A DNA stretch of 64,000 bases, taken from NCBI RefSeq assembly GCF_022829445.1, contig NZ_JAKSXY010000095.1:124001-188000 (forward strand), given 5' to 3'. Shown in pieces: positions 27,797 to 34,524 of this stretch (positions are counted from its first letter, which is position 1; each line of letters opens with the position of its first letter). The notes under the pieces are model-generated. The model worked only from the letters and a program-made list of their open reading frames with translations. It was not told where the DNA came from and made no database searches. This DNA is from Methylobacterium sp. J-068 (GTDB lineage: Bacteria; Pseudomonadota; Alphaproteobacteria; Rhizobiales; Beijerinckiaceae). Both the position numbers and the translations under genes were made by a program.

Positions 27797-28096
27797 CTAC
27801 GCCGCCTCAGCGAACTCAACGACGAATTCGCGCTGTTTGCCGGAGTGGGTCACATGCACGTCGATGTCACGCGGGCTGGGGCCCTCAAGGAAGGACCGTG
27901 CAGGACGCGCAGCGCGAACGACAACGCTGTGGCCATACATCTCGTAGAGGTCACGGATGGCCGGCATGATGCACTCGACCACTTGCTCATGGTCGGGGCC
28001 TGACAAAACTAAGCCTGGAAGACTGTCGCTTGAGACCTGGATCCAGCCGTCTTCACGATCTTCGATGGTGACAGTGACGACTGCAATTTCGGCCAT
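27797..28096 (-). CDS. HicB-like antitoxin, 99 aa
   Basis: AEIAVVTVTIEDREDGWIQ, DSLPGLVLSGPDHEQVV and IMPAIRDLYEMYG form the partial RNase H-like HicB fold. The C-terminal part (HVTHSGKQREFVVEFAEAA) is beta-rich rather than a typical HTH or RHH. ATG 28096 is the natural family start; a GTG at 28123 is possible. It is the first gene of a two-gene minus-strand operon with a HicA-like protein and ends at the terminator at 27456. The hicB-first order occurs in some loci. Confidence 0.6.
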   Translation of the reverse strand: MAEIAVVTVTIEDREDGWIQVSSDSLPGLVLSGPDHEQVVECIMPAIRDLYEMYGHSVVVRAARPARSFLEGPSPRDIDVHVTHSGKQREFVVEFAEAA

Positions 28097-28438
28097 AGCG
28101 GAGTTCCCGGAAGGATGGCTCACGAAATCACTCTCTCTCTAAAATCCGGTTTCGACAACTCCTTCGAGTTTGTCCCAACGTGTGTCAACGGGAAATCGGT
28201 CCATCATGTGACGTTTAAAACTCCGTGTTGCCGCAGGCGAATGGTTCAAACGCTCTCATGCCGTTGCCAAAATCCCTTCCAATCCCGGCTAATTGGCGAA
28301 GCCATCGTGAGGCCAATCGTGCGCGTGAACGCTTCGCCATTTGGTGAAACGGTGACCGCATCTCCGAGGGGCCTTGGAGATGGATTTGCGCGTGTTTCGA
28401 AGAGAACTGAAGGCCGCTCTCGGCGGCAGCGCGCGTGG
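28097..28438. other. intergenic region with no convincing gene; inverted repeats
   Basis: Competing ORFs on both strands here look non-coding, apart from a possible short plus-strand start (MAHEITLSLKSGFDNSFEF) at 28115. It contains a 9-bp inverted repeat, TGGCGAAGC at 28294-28302 with GCTTCGCCA at 28331-28339. It probably holds the promoter of the HicBA-like operon. Confidence 0.35.
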
Positions 28439-28651
28439 TTAGAGGCCTTGGCTATCTTTTTTCTTCGGAGGCTCTCGCTGCACCCACACGGCACGCTCCA
28501 CCTCCTCGACGGCTGAGAGTGGAATTATGAGCAGCTTTCCGCCGAGGCGGTAGTGTCCGAGGTCGCCACGGTTGACCATGTTGCGGACGTGCTGTTCGGA
28601 GCAGCCCCAGCGTGCGGCGACCTCGCGGGGCAGGAGGGCATTCGGGTTCAT
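28439..28651 (-). CDS. excisionase-like helix-turn-helix protein, 70 aa
   Basis: PREVAARWGCSEQHVRNMVNRG and GHYRLGGKLLIIPLSAVEEV form the HTH_17/excisionase domain. It is preceded by a perfect AAGGAGG 9 nt from ATG 28651. A likely regulator or recombination directionality factor. It is the second excisionase-type protein in the element, the other being at 16627. Ends in a basic tail (PPKKKDSQGL). Confidence 0.75.
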   Translation of the reverse strand: MNPNALLPREVAARWGCSEQHVRNMVNRGDLGHYRLGGKLLIIPLSAVEEVERAVWVQREPPKKKDSQGL

Positions 28652-28795
28652 GTCAGACGCCTCCTTCGTAATGAGGGGGGGCGGGGGTTCGAATGACAGA
28701 TCCGCATTCGAACCTGGAAGGGGCTCTGCGCCCCACGCGCGAGAGCCATACCGGCACTAATCGGAACATGCCAAGCTGTCCCCGCTTCCTTGGCT

Positions 28796-28960
28796 ATGGA
28801 CCTTATGGAAACAATGCTCGACCGACTGAAGACGGAGCGGGCAAATTTAGTGGCTATCCCTTCCAAGGATGCCCGAGTCGGGACCGAAGCGGACCAGCAC
28901 CTCCTGGATCACCTCAGCCGTACGATCGCGGCGTTGGAGCGCCTTATTGAGGATCGCTGA
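28796..28960 (+). CDS. small helical protein, 54 aa
   Basis: The frame reads MDLMETMLDRLKTERANLVA and later HLLDHLSRTIAALERLIEDR, a convincing two-helix, coiled-coil-prone protein with coding-like codon use. Start could be ATG 28796, 28805 or 28814; no strong Shine-Dalgarno sequence is seen. Function unknown. Confidence 0.5.
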   Translation: MDLMETMLDRLKTERANLVAIPSKDARVGTEADQHLLDHLSRTIAALERLIEDR

Positions 28961-29068
28961 CTGAGCCCGAAACAAAAGCCCGCCGCAGCGCTGGGCTGGG
29001 CGGGCAAGTTCAAGGAGAGGAGTTCCTTGGGAGGAATGTGAATTCTGTATGCAGATCGTATGCCAGTA

Positions 29069-29251
29069 TCATGACGCCGTGAGTGGCAGATCTGGCCCAT
29101 GCTCCCGAGGCGTCCCGTCGTAGCCCTCCATCCAGGCGGCTCGCTTTTCGCTGTCGCGGGGATAGGGGCAGGCGTCCTTCGGGCGACCGTGGATGCGGGC
29201 CTGTGCGCCTTCCTCGATCGGATCTGTGTGTGAATGACGGGTCTGGGCCAT
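29069..29251 (-). CDS. ribosome modulation factor / CrpP-like protein, 60 aa
   Basis: The core EEGAQARIHGRPKDACPYP followed by EKRAAWMEGYD aligns by eye with the RMF pattern G-x2-A-x3-G-R-x-K-x2-CPY...W-x2-G-(W/Y). RMF dimerises and silences ribosomes in stationary phase; CrpP proteins share the fold and are often on mobile DNA. ATG 29251 has GGAG about 8 nt upstream; a longer version from 29302 is less likely. It is the last gene of a minus-strand operon led by the XRE regulator at 30129. Confidence 0.7.
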   Translation of the reverse strand: MAQTRHSHTDPIEEGAQARIHGRPKDACPYPRDSEKRAAWMEGYDGTPREHGPDLPLTAS

Positions 29252-29334
29252 GACGGTGACTCCGCGTTCTGATGCCGATTTAACTGCGCCAGAATGAAAC
29301 ATGATCCCGCGACATAAGTAGCCGTATGCCCCGG

Positions 29335-29595
29335 TCAGTGAAGCGTTTCGACCGGCTCCAGAAACTGGCTCATGCCATCCTCCTCGACAGAGAGGAGGAA
29401 CGCCTTGTGCGCAGCTTGGTCGCTGAGGAAACTTTCTGTCCAGACGGTCGAGCCGCCTTCCTGATCGACCACTTCAAGGGACCAGCTGTCGGCGACATTG
29501 GCGAAGCGATAGATCAGCACCTCGACGGTGATGCCTTCGCGAGTGAAGAGGCCAGAAAGGGCCGACTGCTCAAGTTCACGATTTGGAACCTCCAT
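29335..29595 (-). CDS. hypothetical protein, 86 aa
   Basis: ATG 29595 is chosen because an ideal AGGAGGT lies 6-12 nt upstream. Soluble alpha/beta-looking protein (ITVEVLIYRFANVADSWSLE; QAAHKAFLLSVEEDGMSQFL), acidic overall. Part of the minus-strand XRE-led operon. No family recognised. Confidence 0.65.
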   Translation of the reverse strand: MEVPNRELEQSALSGLFTREGITVEVLIYRFANVADSWSLEVVDQEGGSTVWTESFLSDQAAHKAFLLSVEEDGMSQFLEPVETLH

Positions 29596-29624
29596 ATCTA
29601 CCTCCTGTTGCGCGCGCGTTGTCC

Positions 29625-29954
29625 CTACGGTCCTTGGAATGGCCGGAACATCCAAGCAAGCCGCCCGGTGGCTTCGTCCTCGGCGCTTGTCTGCTGAGCT
29701 TCAGCGGGGCCATGAGGCTGCTCGGCCGAGATCCCGTGCATGATCTGGCCCAGGAGCGAGGGTAGCTCCTGCCCGTGCTCTTGGAGCAGTAGGGCGGCCT
29801 CAAGGAGCGAGCGGATGTGCTCATTCGGGACCGGCCGGCTCATGATCTGAGCGTCCAGCACCTGGTCAGCGAGGAGCGTCGCGAGGCGGGAGACCTCCGA
29901 TAGCTTTTCCACGTCAGCAAGATCACTGGCGCTCGGCTCTGTACCTTCGCTCAT
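29625..29954 (-). CDS. hypothetical protein, 109 aa
   Basis: MSEGTEPSASDLADVEKLSE opens a mainly helical acidic protein (RSLLEAALLLQEHGQELPSL) ending in FRPFQGP. ATG 29954 has GGGGAAGGGG upstream. It lies 29 bp before the 86-aa gene and 19 bp after the small membrane gene, within the XRE-led operon. Function unknown. Confidence 0.6.
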   Translation of the reverse strand: MSEGTEPSASDLADVEKLSEVSRLATLLADQVLDAQIMSRPVPNEHIRSLLEAALLLQEHGQELPSLLGQIMHGISAEQPHGPAEAQQTSAEDEATGRLAWMFRPFQGP

Positions 29955-29973
29955 GGTCGCCCCTTCCCCACCA

Positions 29974-30132
29974 TCACAGTCCCGATGCGATCGTCAGGAT
30001 CGCCGCGACACCGGCAACGACAACCGCCTCTAGCTCTGGGTGCTCAAAGCCGGCGAGCTTGAGGGCGTAGGCACCTCCCAGAACGACGAGCATGGCCGCT
30101 ATCGCCATGAGCCGTGGCAAAGCCGTCTTCAC
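29974..30132 (-). CDS. small membrane protein, 52 aa
   Basis: From GTG 30132 the frame reads MKTALPRLMAIAAMLVVLGG and later AVVVAGVAAILTIASGL. That is two membrane helices joined by a short acidic loop (LAGFEHPELEA). The GTG overlaps the XRE stop (GTGA), indicating translational coupling. Its role is unknown, but the pairing with a repressor is notable. Confidence 0.6.
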   Translation of the reverse strand: MKTALPRLMAIAAMLVVLGGAYALKLAGFEHPELEAVVVAGVAAILTIASGL

Positions 30133-30380
30133 TCGGCCGCCCCCGACTTCCGTAGCCGTACGCCAGGTCCCTCGCCATTCTGATCGATAAAGATGACGCC
30201 GGCCGCCTCAAGGGCGGTCTGGAGTTTGGCAGCGGTATCCACCCGACCCCCGAAAGGTCCGTCCTCAGCCTCAAGCCTTTTTACAGTGGGGATAGAGACA
30301 CCTGAGGCTCGGGCCAGGTCTTCCTGCGACCAAGCAAGGAGTGCGCGTGCCGCCTTGGCCTGCCGGGTGGTGATCGGCAT
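30129..30380 (-). CDS. XRE/Cro-family HTH regulator, 83 aa
   Basis: MPITTRQAKAARALLAWSQE followed by DLARASGVSIPTVKRLEAED is a classic Cro/C1-type HTH; the C-terminus (LQTALEAAGVIFIDQNGEG) is the short dimerisation tail seen in small XRE regulators. ATG 30380 is used because a 15-bp operator-like palindrome immediately abuts it; a longer frame to 30419 would read through the operators. Likely autorepressor of the five-gene minus-strand operon and possibly of the divergent genes at 30536. Confidence 0.85.
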   Translation of the reverse strand: MPITTRQAKAARALLAWSQEDLARASGVSIPTVKRLEAEDGPFGGRVDTAAKLQTALEAAGVIFIDQNGEGPGVRLRKSGAAE

Positions 30381-30382
30381 TT

Positions 30383-30397
30383 GATACTTTCGGTATT
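30383..30397. promoter_or_regulatory. operator O1 for the XRE regulator (predicted)
   Basis: GATACTTTCGGTATT, an imperfect palindrome of the form GATAC-N5-GTATT, lying directly in front of the regulator's start codon where bound protein would block transcription. A second copy is at 30421. Confidence 0.6.
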
Positions 30398-30420
30398 GAC
30401 GGCCAGTGCCGCTTTGCATT

Positions 30421-30435
30421 AATACGAATGGTATC
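30421..30435. promoter_or_regulatory. operator O2 for the XRE regulator (predicted)
   Basis: Reads GATACCATTCGTATT on the minus strand, sharing both GATAC and GTATT half-sites with O1. Centres are 38 bp apart. It covers the predicted -10 element of the minus-strand promoter. Confidence 0.6.
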
Positions 30436-30456
30436 AGAACTCACTAGCGCATTCAA
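30428..30456 (-). promoter_or_regulatory. predicted promoter of the XRE-led operon
   Basis: On the minus strand TTGAAT (30456-30451) and TACCAT (30433-30428) are 17 bp apart, each matching 4 of 6 bases of the -35/-10 consensus. O2 overlaps the -10 and O1 lies downstream, fitting autorepression. Confidence 0.45.
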
Positions 30457-30535
30457 CGCGGCCGAGCCCTGACGTCTGCGCGAAAGCGCAGCTCCAAACA
30501 CATCCCGACCACTTTAGCCCCGGAGCACACCGGTT

Positions 30536-30793
30536 ATGGCAACGAACCCGCTTGCCCCTTTTCATCTCAAGCGCCGCTCTTCCGCAGCGGTTTATGCTCG
30601 CCCTGCGCCCGCCCTGGAGCCGGACGAGCACGGTCCCGGAAGCGCCGAGGATTGGCGCGTCACAGCCCCCGTCCGACCCGATACCCCGCACGTCCGCGCG
30701 CCGCGCTTCCTCGACCTGACCGGCGACTTCGTCTCCGCCGTCCTGATCATCGCCGGGGGCGTGTTCGCCTACGGCTTCGTGCAGATCGGTTGA
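30536..30793 (+). CDS. small single-pass membrane protein, 85 aa
   Basis: A polar N-terminal ~60 residues (MATNPLAPFHLKRRSSAAVY) is followed by one C-terminal membrane helix (FVSAVLIIAGGVFAYGFVQI), i.e. tail-anchored topology. CGGAG lies about 10 nt upstream of ATG 30536. It is divergent from the XRE gene and 12 bp before the 501-aa gene, so the two are co-transcribed. No family recognised. Confidence 0.6.
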   Translation: MATNPLAPFHLKRRSSAAVYARPAPALEPDEHGPGSAEDWRVTAPVRPDTPHVRAPRFLDLTGDFVSAVLIIAGGVFAYGFVQIG

Positions 30794-30805
30794 GGGGAGG
30801 CTGTC

Positions 30806-32311
30806 ATGACGACGAAGCACAAGACCGCCCCCCGCACGGCAGAGGGCACCCCGAGCCTCCGTGAGCGTGCCGAGCGCCTTCGGGATGCCACTGGCCGGTT
30901 CGTCCGGCGCACGCCAGCTGAGCCGTCTCCGGTGGTCGCCGCCGACCCCTTCGAGGGCGCGTCCTGCCCCGATGGGTTCGTGCCGTACCCGTTCGACAAC
31001 CCGATGGGCTTCGCCAACATCGGACACATCGTAATTCCGAACGAAGCGCAGCGCCTGCTGGATCTGGCGTTGGGCGAGTATGAGCGCTGCTGCGGCTCGT
31101 TCGCGGACTACGTGAGCGAGGAGGAGCGCGAGGCCCGCAGGCAGGCGAAACGGGCCAGCCTGCATATCGATGCGCTCATAACCCTCGTTCAATCGCTGAC
31201 GGCACCAAGCGGCGCAACGGTCGGGGTTTTGCCTGAAGCCGATGGGTCTGGGTTCATCACCTACAAAGACGCCGTTGGGCGGACCCGGCGCGAGCCCGTC
31301 GCTTACTGGATCGCTGCGGCTTCCATGGACCTCGTCGGCGTCGCTCGGCGGGAGGTCTCGCGGCAGTTCAACGCCGCGAGCAACGATCTCTCCCGTGAGG
31401 AGTGCGACGCGCTCTACGATCGACTGCGGAAAGAACACCGGATCGACGCACTGCACGATCTCGCGTTCCGATCCGATCGGGTCTTCGAGCTCTGCAAGGA
31501 GTACGCAGTCGGGGAGCGCTGGCGAATTGTCGGCAGCGATGTGGATGCCGAGCTTCTGTCTCTCGGCCGTGAGTTCGATGCCATACACGCCGAGTGGGTG
31601 CCAGTTTCGCAATCGGGCCGCGAAGAGGCGTGCGTCGCTATTGAACGCCGCATGGAGCCGGTGACGGCAAAGATCCGCGCACTTCCGGCACGAACACTTG
31701 ATGGGCTCGCGGTCAAAGCGCGGGCGGCCATTCCCGGCATCTGGAGGAAGGGCCAGTATCAGGAGGATGCGGGCCTTGGAGATCACGAAGACTGGACTGA
31801 GCAAAACGTCCGCTCCTTGATCGACGAATGCCTACATCTTGCCGGGGTGGATTGGACCGGCCGGCGCTTCCGACCTTCGTCTCCGATGGCAGCCGAGGAA
31901 GTCGGCGCCCCAGACCCCGTTCAATCCGCTCTCACGCCGAAGGCGTCGGCCGAGGCCGTCAACCTCGCGGATCTCAGCATCAACGGGCTGTGCGTGCTCT
32001 ACGATAAGGCGGGTGCCGTGAAGGAGATGTGGGGCGGGGCCATGTGCCAGCCTGTGGCCGTAGTAAACGAGCGACCGAATGGCTGGGTCACGCTGACCCC
32101 TCTCGGACGGCTCGCGGATTTCGAGGACAGCCGCCTCAGCTTCCTGAGAGACCGGATTGTCGATGAAGCCGCCGGGCGATCCCCTGCGGACGAGTATGAC
32201 CGCGACAATCTTCTAGGCCTGCGCATCCAGCACGAAATTAACTGCAACGGCCGGATCGATCGCCGCGACGAACCCGACCTCCTCAGTGAAGTCTTGAAGG
32301 CGTGGGGCTGA
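30806..32311 (+). CDS. large hypothetical protein of the element, 501 aa
   Basis: ATG 30806 has GAGGGGAGG upstream. No domain recognised. The N-terminus is basic (SLRERAERLRDATGRFVRR). A helical middle follows (NEAQRLLDLALGEYERCCG; VGVARREVSRQFNAASND), then a long charged coiled region and an acidic C-terminus (RRDEPDLLSEVLKAWG). It has no signal peptide or membrane helix, so it acts in the cytoplasm. It is the largest unexplained gene of the element, in a three-gene plus-strand operon with the 85- and 82-residue proteins. Confidence 0.7.
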   Translation: MTTKHKTAPRTAEGTPSLRERAERLRDATGRFVRRTPAEPSPVVAADPFEGASCPDGFVPYPFDNPMGFANIGHIVIPNEAQRLLDLALGEYERCCGSFADYVSEEEREARRQAKRASLHIDALITLVQSLTAPSGATVGVLPEADGSGFITYKDAVGRTRREPVAYWIAAASMDLVGVARREVSRQFNAASNDLSREECDALYDRLRKEHRIDALHDLAFRSDRVFELCKEYAVGERWRIVGSDVDAELLSLGREFDAIHAEWVPVSQSGREEACVAIERRMEPVTAKIRALPARTLDGLAVKARAAIPGIWRKGQYQEDAGLGDHEDWTEQNVRSLIDECLHLAGVDWTGRRFRPSSPMAAEEVGAPDPVQSALTPKASAEAVNLADLSINGLCVLYDKAGAVKEMWGGAMCQPVAVVNERPNGWVTLTPLGRLADFEDSRLSFLRDRIVDEAAGRSPADEYDRDNLLGLRIQHEINCNGRIDRRDEPDLLSEVLKAWG

Positions 32312-32315
32312 TCCG

Positions 32316-32564
32316 ATGAGCAACATCATCCGCTTTCCCGCCTCCGGCCGCATCCAGGCCGAGACCATTCCCCGCGAGGAGTTCCAGCGCCTTGCAGACC
32401 TCGCCCTCGATGTCGTGGACCGCATCGTGGCGATCCTCGACGCGGTGGATGGTGATCCGGACTTGGAGCCGGACGCCGATGCAGAGCCCTCATTGGGTGC
32501 TCCTGAGGGGCAGGTGAACCAAACGGTCTGGCTACGTGGCGGGGATAGAGACCTTGAGCTTTGA
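32316..32564 (+). CDS. hypothetical acidic protein, 82 aa
   Basis: Begins 4 bp after the 501-aa gene. MSNIIRFPASGRIQAETIPR is followed by a helical stretch (EEFQRLADLALDVVDRIVAI) and a very acidic tail (DGDPDLEPDADAEPSLG). No family recognised. Likely translated together with the preceding gene. Confidence 0.6.
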   Translation: MSNIIRFPASGRIQAETIPREEFQRLADLALDVVDRIVAILDAVDGDPDLEPDADAEPSLGAPEGQVNQTVWLRGGDRDLEL

Positions 32565-32730
32565 CCGCATCCGCAGCTTGCGATGTCGTCCACGCCCGCC
32601 CAGCAACCGGGGAGAACCTGAGCATGAGGGCGTGGACGGTCGATCTACAGACCGACACTGAGAGAAGTCTCGCCCCATGCCTTGCGTTCGGCATAGCGCT
32701 CAGATGCCGCGCCAACCGGCGGTGGTCACC

Positions 32731-32904
32731 TCACTCGTTTCTCGATCGCAGGCCGAGGATCATCGTCGTCGCCAGCACCGAAGCTGCAATGAAAAGGGAG
32801 AGGATGACCTCGTCTTTCGGATTGTCGGCGAAGGCTCGGGCTACTGCCGGCCCGATGAGGGCACACCCTGCGCCAGCGACGATGGCGGCTGTCCGTGGTG
32901 TCAT
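32731..32904 (-). CDS. small two-helix membrane protein, 57 aa
   Basis: From ATG 32904 the frame reads TPRTAAIVAGAGCALIGPAV, then a short charged loop (ADNPKDE), then ILSLFIAASVLATTMILGL and a basic end. Two membrane helices with a hairpin loop would suit a holin-like or toxin-like peptide (inference). GGGGTGGG upstream can act as ribosome binding site. It is the last gene before the right end of the element. Confidence 0.55.
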   Translation of the reverse strand: MTPRTAAIVAGAGCALIGPAVARAFADNPKDEVILSLFIAASVLATTMILGLRSRNE

Positions 32905-33020
32905 CGTCCCACCCCGCTGCGAGCCCTTTCGAGCCTACGAACGGTGATGTTCGGACGCAAGGTTTATGCGCCCACCCGTCCGTAGAGGTTCGCCGCCAAC
33001 CGCCTGCTTCCACAGACTCT

Positions 33021-33060
33021 ATGTGGGTCAAAACGTGGGTAGATATATTGAATGTGGAGC
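33021..33060. promoter_or_regulatory. candidate integrase arm-type sites near attR
   Basis: Three related boxes: ATGTGGGTCA (33021-33030), ACGTGGGTAG (33033-33042) and ATGTGGAGC (33052-33060). A matching ATGTGGGTAG lies at 14736-14745 beside the integrase start. Repeated short boxes near both attachment sites are typical of tyrosine-integrase arm binding. Confidence 0.4.
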
Positions 33061-33103
33061 TAAGTTGATGCCTCAACATGCAAATTTATTAGCGATGGAC
33101 GGA

Positions 33104-33117
33104 CACCCCTTCCGCCA
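33104..33117 (+). repeat. attR core: copy of the tRNA-Ser 3' end
   Basis: CACCCCTTCCGCCA, identical to 14609-14622. It lies exactly at the transition from the AT-richer element DNA (33,030-33,100) to high-GC chromosomal sequence, marking the right end of the insertion. Confidence 0.85.
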
Positions 33118-33247
33118 CCTCAGGACCCGAGCGGGCACGCCGATGGCCGCCGATTTCCCTCCCTGTGCGGCCACGAGCGTCCGACGTCGTCTCAGGCCCT
33201 CGGGCGAAGGGGCGGAGGTGAGTGGACGCAGATCGGCGGCTGGCGCT

Positions 33248-33424
33248 TCAGTGCTCGGTGCCCGGCATGTTCTGCCTCGGGGCGCCGCCGTGATCCTTCA
33301 CGAAGCTTGACCGCTTCGGGTCGTGTTTCAGGTCCGCGACCTGCTTGCGTGCGCCCATGGCCAGGAAGCCGATGCCTCCGAGCGTTCCCAGCGCCAGGAA
33401 CAGAAGTGGATATCCGGCACTCAT
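33248..33424 (-). CDS. small single-pass membrane protein, 58 aa
   Basis: The N-terminal membrane helix (YPLLFLALGTLGGIGFLAMG) is followed by a basic cytoplasmic tail (ARKQVADLKHDPKRSSFV) ending PGTEH. ATG 33424 has GGAG about 9 nt upstream. First chromosomal gene after the element. No family recognised. Confidence 0.6.
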   Translation of the reverse strand: MSAGYPLLFLALGTLGGIGFLAMGARKQVADLKHDPKRSSFVKDHGGAPRQNMPGTEH

Positions 33425-33670
33425 CCGCCACACTCCGTTGGCCCCGGTTCGGGATGACGGGGCGAATAGGCATAATGCTGCGAGTCGGGCGCGGGTTGCG
33501 CAGTAAATTTCATCTCTTGTGAGCCGGGAAGCTGAACGAACGCTGCCGGCAAGCTTCAGCGTTGGTGCAGCCCGGCCCTGCCAATCTCCTCCTCACGGCC
33601 GAGAAACCACCGGCCGAGCCACCGAGACCGTGCACGATGCCGGCCTCCTTCGCGTGTCAGGGGATGGACG

Positions 33671-34072
33671 ATGAGGAAGATTGCAGCGCTGACGGCCGCC
33701 GCGCTCGTCGCGGTGGGGGCTCTCGGAACGCCGAAGGCGGAGGCTCGGGGCGGCGGGGCTATCGCGGCCGGCGTCATCGGCGGCCTCGCGGCCGGCGCCC
33801 TTCTCGGAGCCGCCCTGTCCGAGGCCCACGCGGCTCCCTATGGCTATGGCGGCCACCCCGCGCCGGTTTACGGAGACGCGTACGATGCCCCTCCGCCGGT
33901 TCGCGAGCGTCCGGCTCGGGTGGTCCGCGCATACGATGACGAAGATGCACCCGTTTACCGCCATCCCCGTCCCGCGCGCTCCTACGCGGATGGTCCCTAC
34001 GGCTACCGTCCCGCCGGGTATGGGTTCCGGCGGGACTGTGACCGGCCGGACGGCGGATATGGCGGCTGGTAG
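33671..34072 (+). CDS. secreted Gly/Tyr/Pro-rich protein, 133 aa
   Basis: Sec signal peptide (MRKIAALTAAALVAVGALG, cleavage near PKAEA-R). A short hydrophobic Gly/Ala segment follows (AIAAGVIGGLAAGALLG), then a low-complexity Tyr/Gly/Pro/Arg-rich tail (PYGYGGHPAPVYGD). A paralogue lies at 34525 with the same layout. Probably a periplasmic or surface protein; the glycine-zipper-like stretch may insert in membrane. Function unknown. Confidence 0.7.
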   Translation: MRKIAALTAAALVAVGALGTPKAEARGGGAIAAGVIGGLAAGALLGAALSEAHAAPYGYGGHPAPVYGDAYDAPPPVRERPARVVRAYDDEDAPVYRHPRPARSYADGPYGYRPAGYGFRRDCDRPDGGYGGW

Positions 34073-34524
34073 GGGCTGTCCCGGGCCTGCGCCGCGACCG
34101 CCCTGTCGCGCGTCAAGACATGCGCGTTCGTGGCGGGGCTGGGGGGCGACAGCGAATGCCGGCCCGGTGTCGCTCGCCGCATTCGCCTTTCGGGACGGGC
34201 ACGGGAGTCTCGTTGCTCTCGCGTCCGTAAAGCGCCGGGCGCGATCGCGCAGGCCTCTCGATGTCCGAGATGGGGCCTCGAACGGTCATCGGCCAGTCGA
34301 GGATCTGACCGGCTGAAGCATCGGCGAAGCAAACGCCGCGCTCGATGGCCATGCATCCGCGCAACGCACGAAATCCTGTCCCGTTGATATGAATAAACCT
34401 GCGTTCCGGGTGATCGCATACAGCGAAGCATGCCGGCGTGCGACCTTTTGTGGTCCCGTTCATCGGAACGGTGCCGGACCAAGACCGTTGGTTAACCGAT
34501 TGGCAATTCAGCAGGAGATATCGA
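34073..34524. other. 452-bp intergenic region, no supported gene
   Basis: Open frames here on both strands are Arg/Ser/Pro-rich shadows without ribosome binding sites. It separates the two paralogous secreted-protein genes and should contain the promoter of the second; CAGGAG at 34511-34516 is that gene's ribosome binding site. Confidence 0.4.

Larger units (their letters stand above)
14609..33117. mobile_element. 18.5-kb integrated element in tRNA-Ser (phage satellite or reduced prophage)
   Basis: Bounded by a 14-bp exact direct repeat: the tRNA-Ser 3' end on the left and a copy at 33,104-33,117 on the right. The integrase is the first gene inside. Contents are a P4/D5-type replication module, many small unknown genes, a Nu1-like small terminase, tape-measure and baseplate genes, a HicBA-like pair, an XRE switch and several lower-GC genes. 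Capsid, portal, large terminase, sheath and tail-tube genes are not seen. Outside both ends the sequence returns to ordinary high-GC chromosomal genes. Confidence 0.88.

Noticed and set aside
28115..28516. 133-aa plus-strand ORF
   Set aside because: The first ~25 residues look plausible, but the rest is Arg/Ser/Pro-rich and overlaps the well-supported minus-strand HTH gene.
28680..28720. Second tRNA-like fragment (GGGGGTTCGAATG)
   Set aside because: Only the T-loop-like bases match; no acceptor stem or anticodon arm can be folded.
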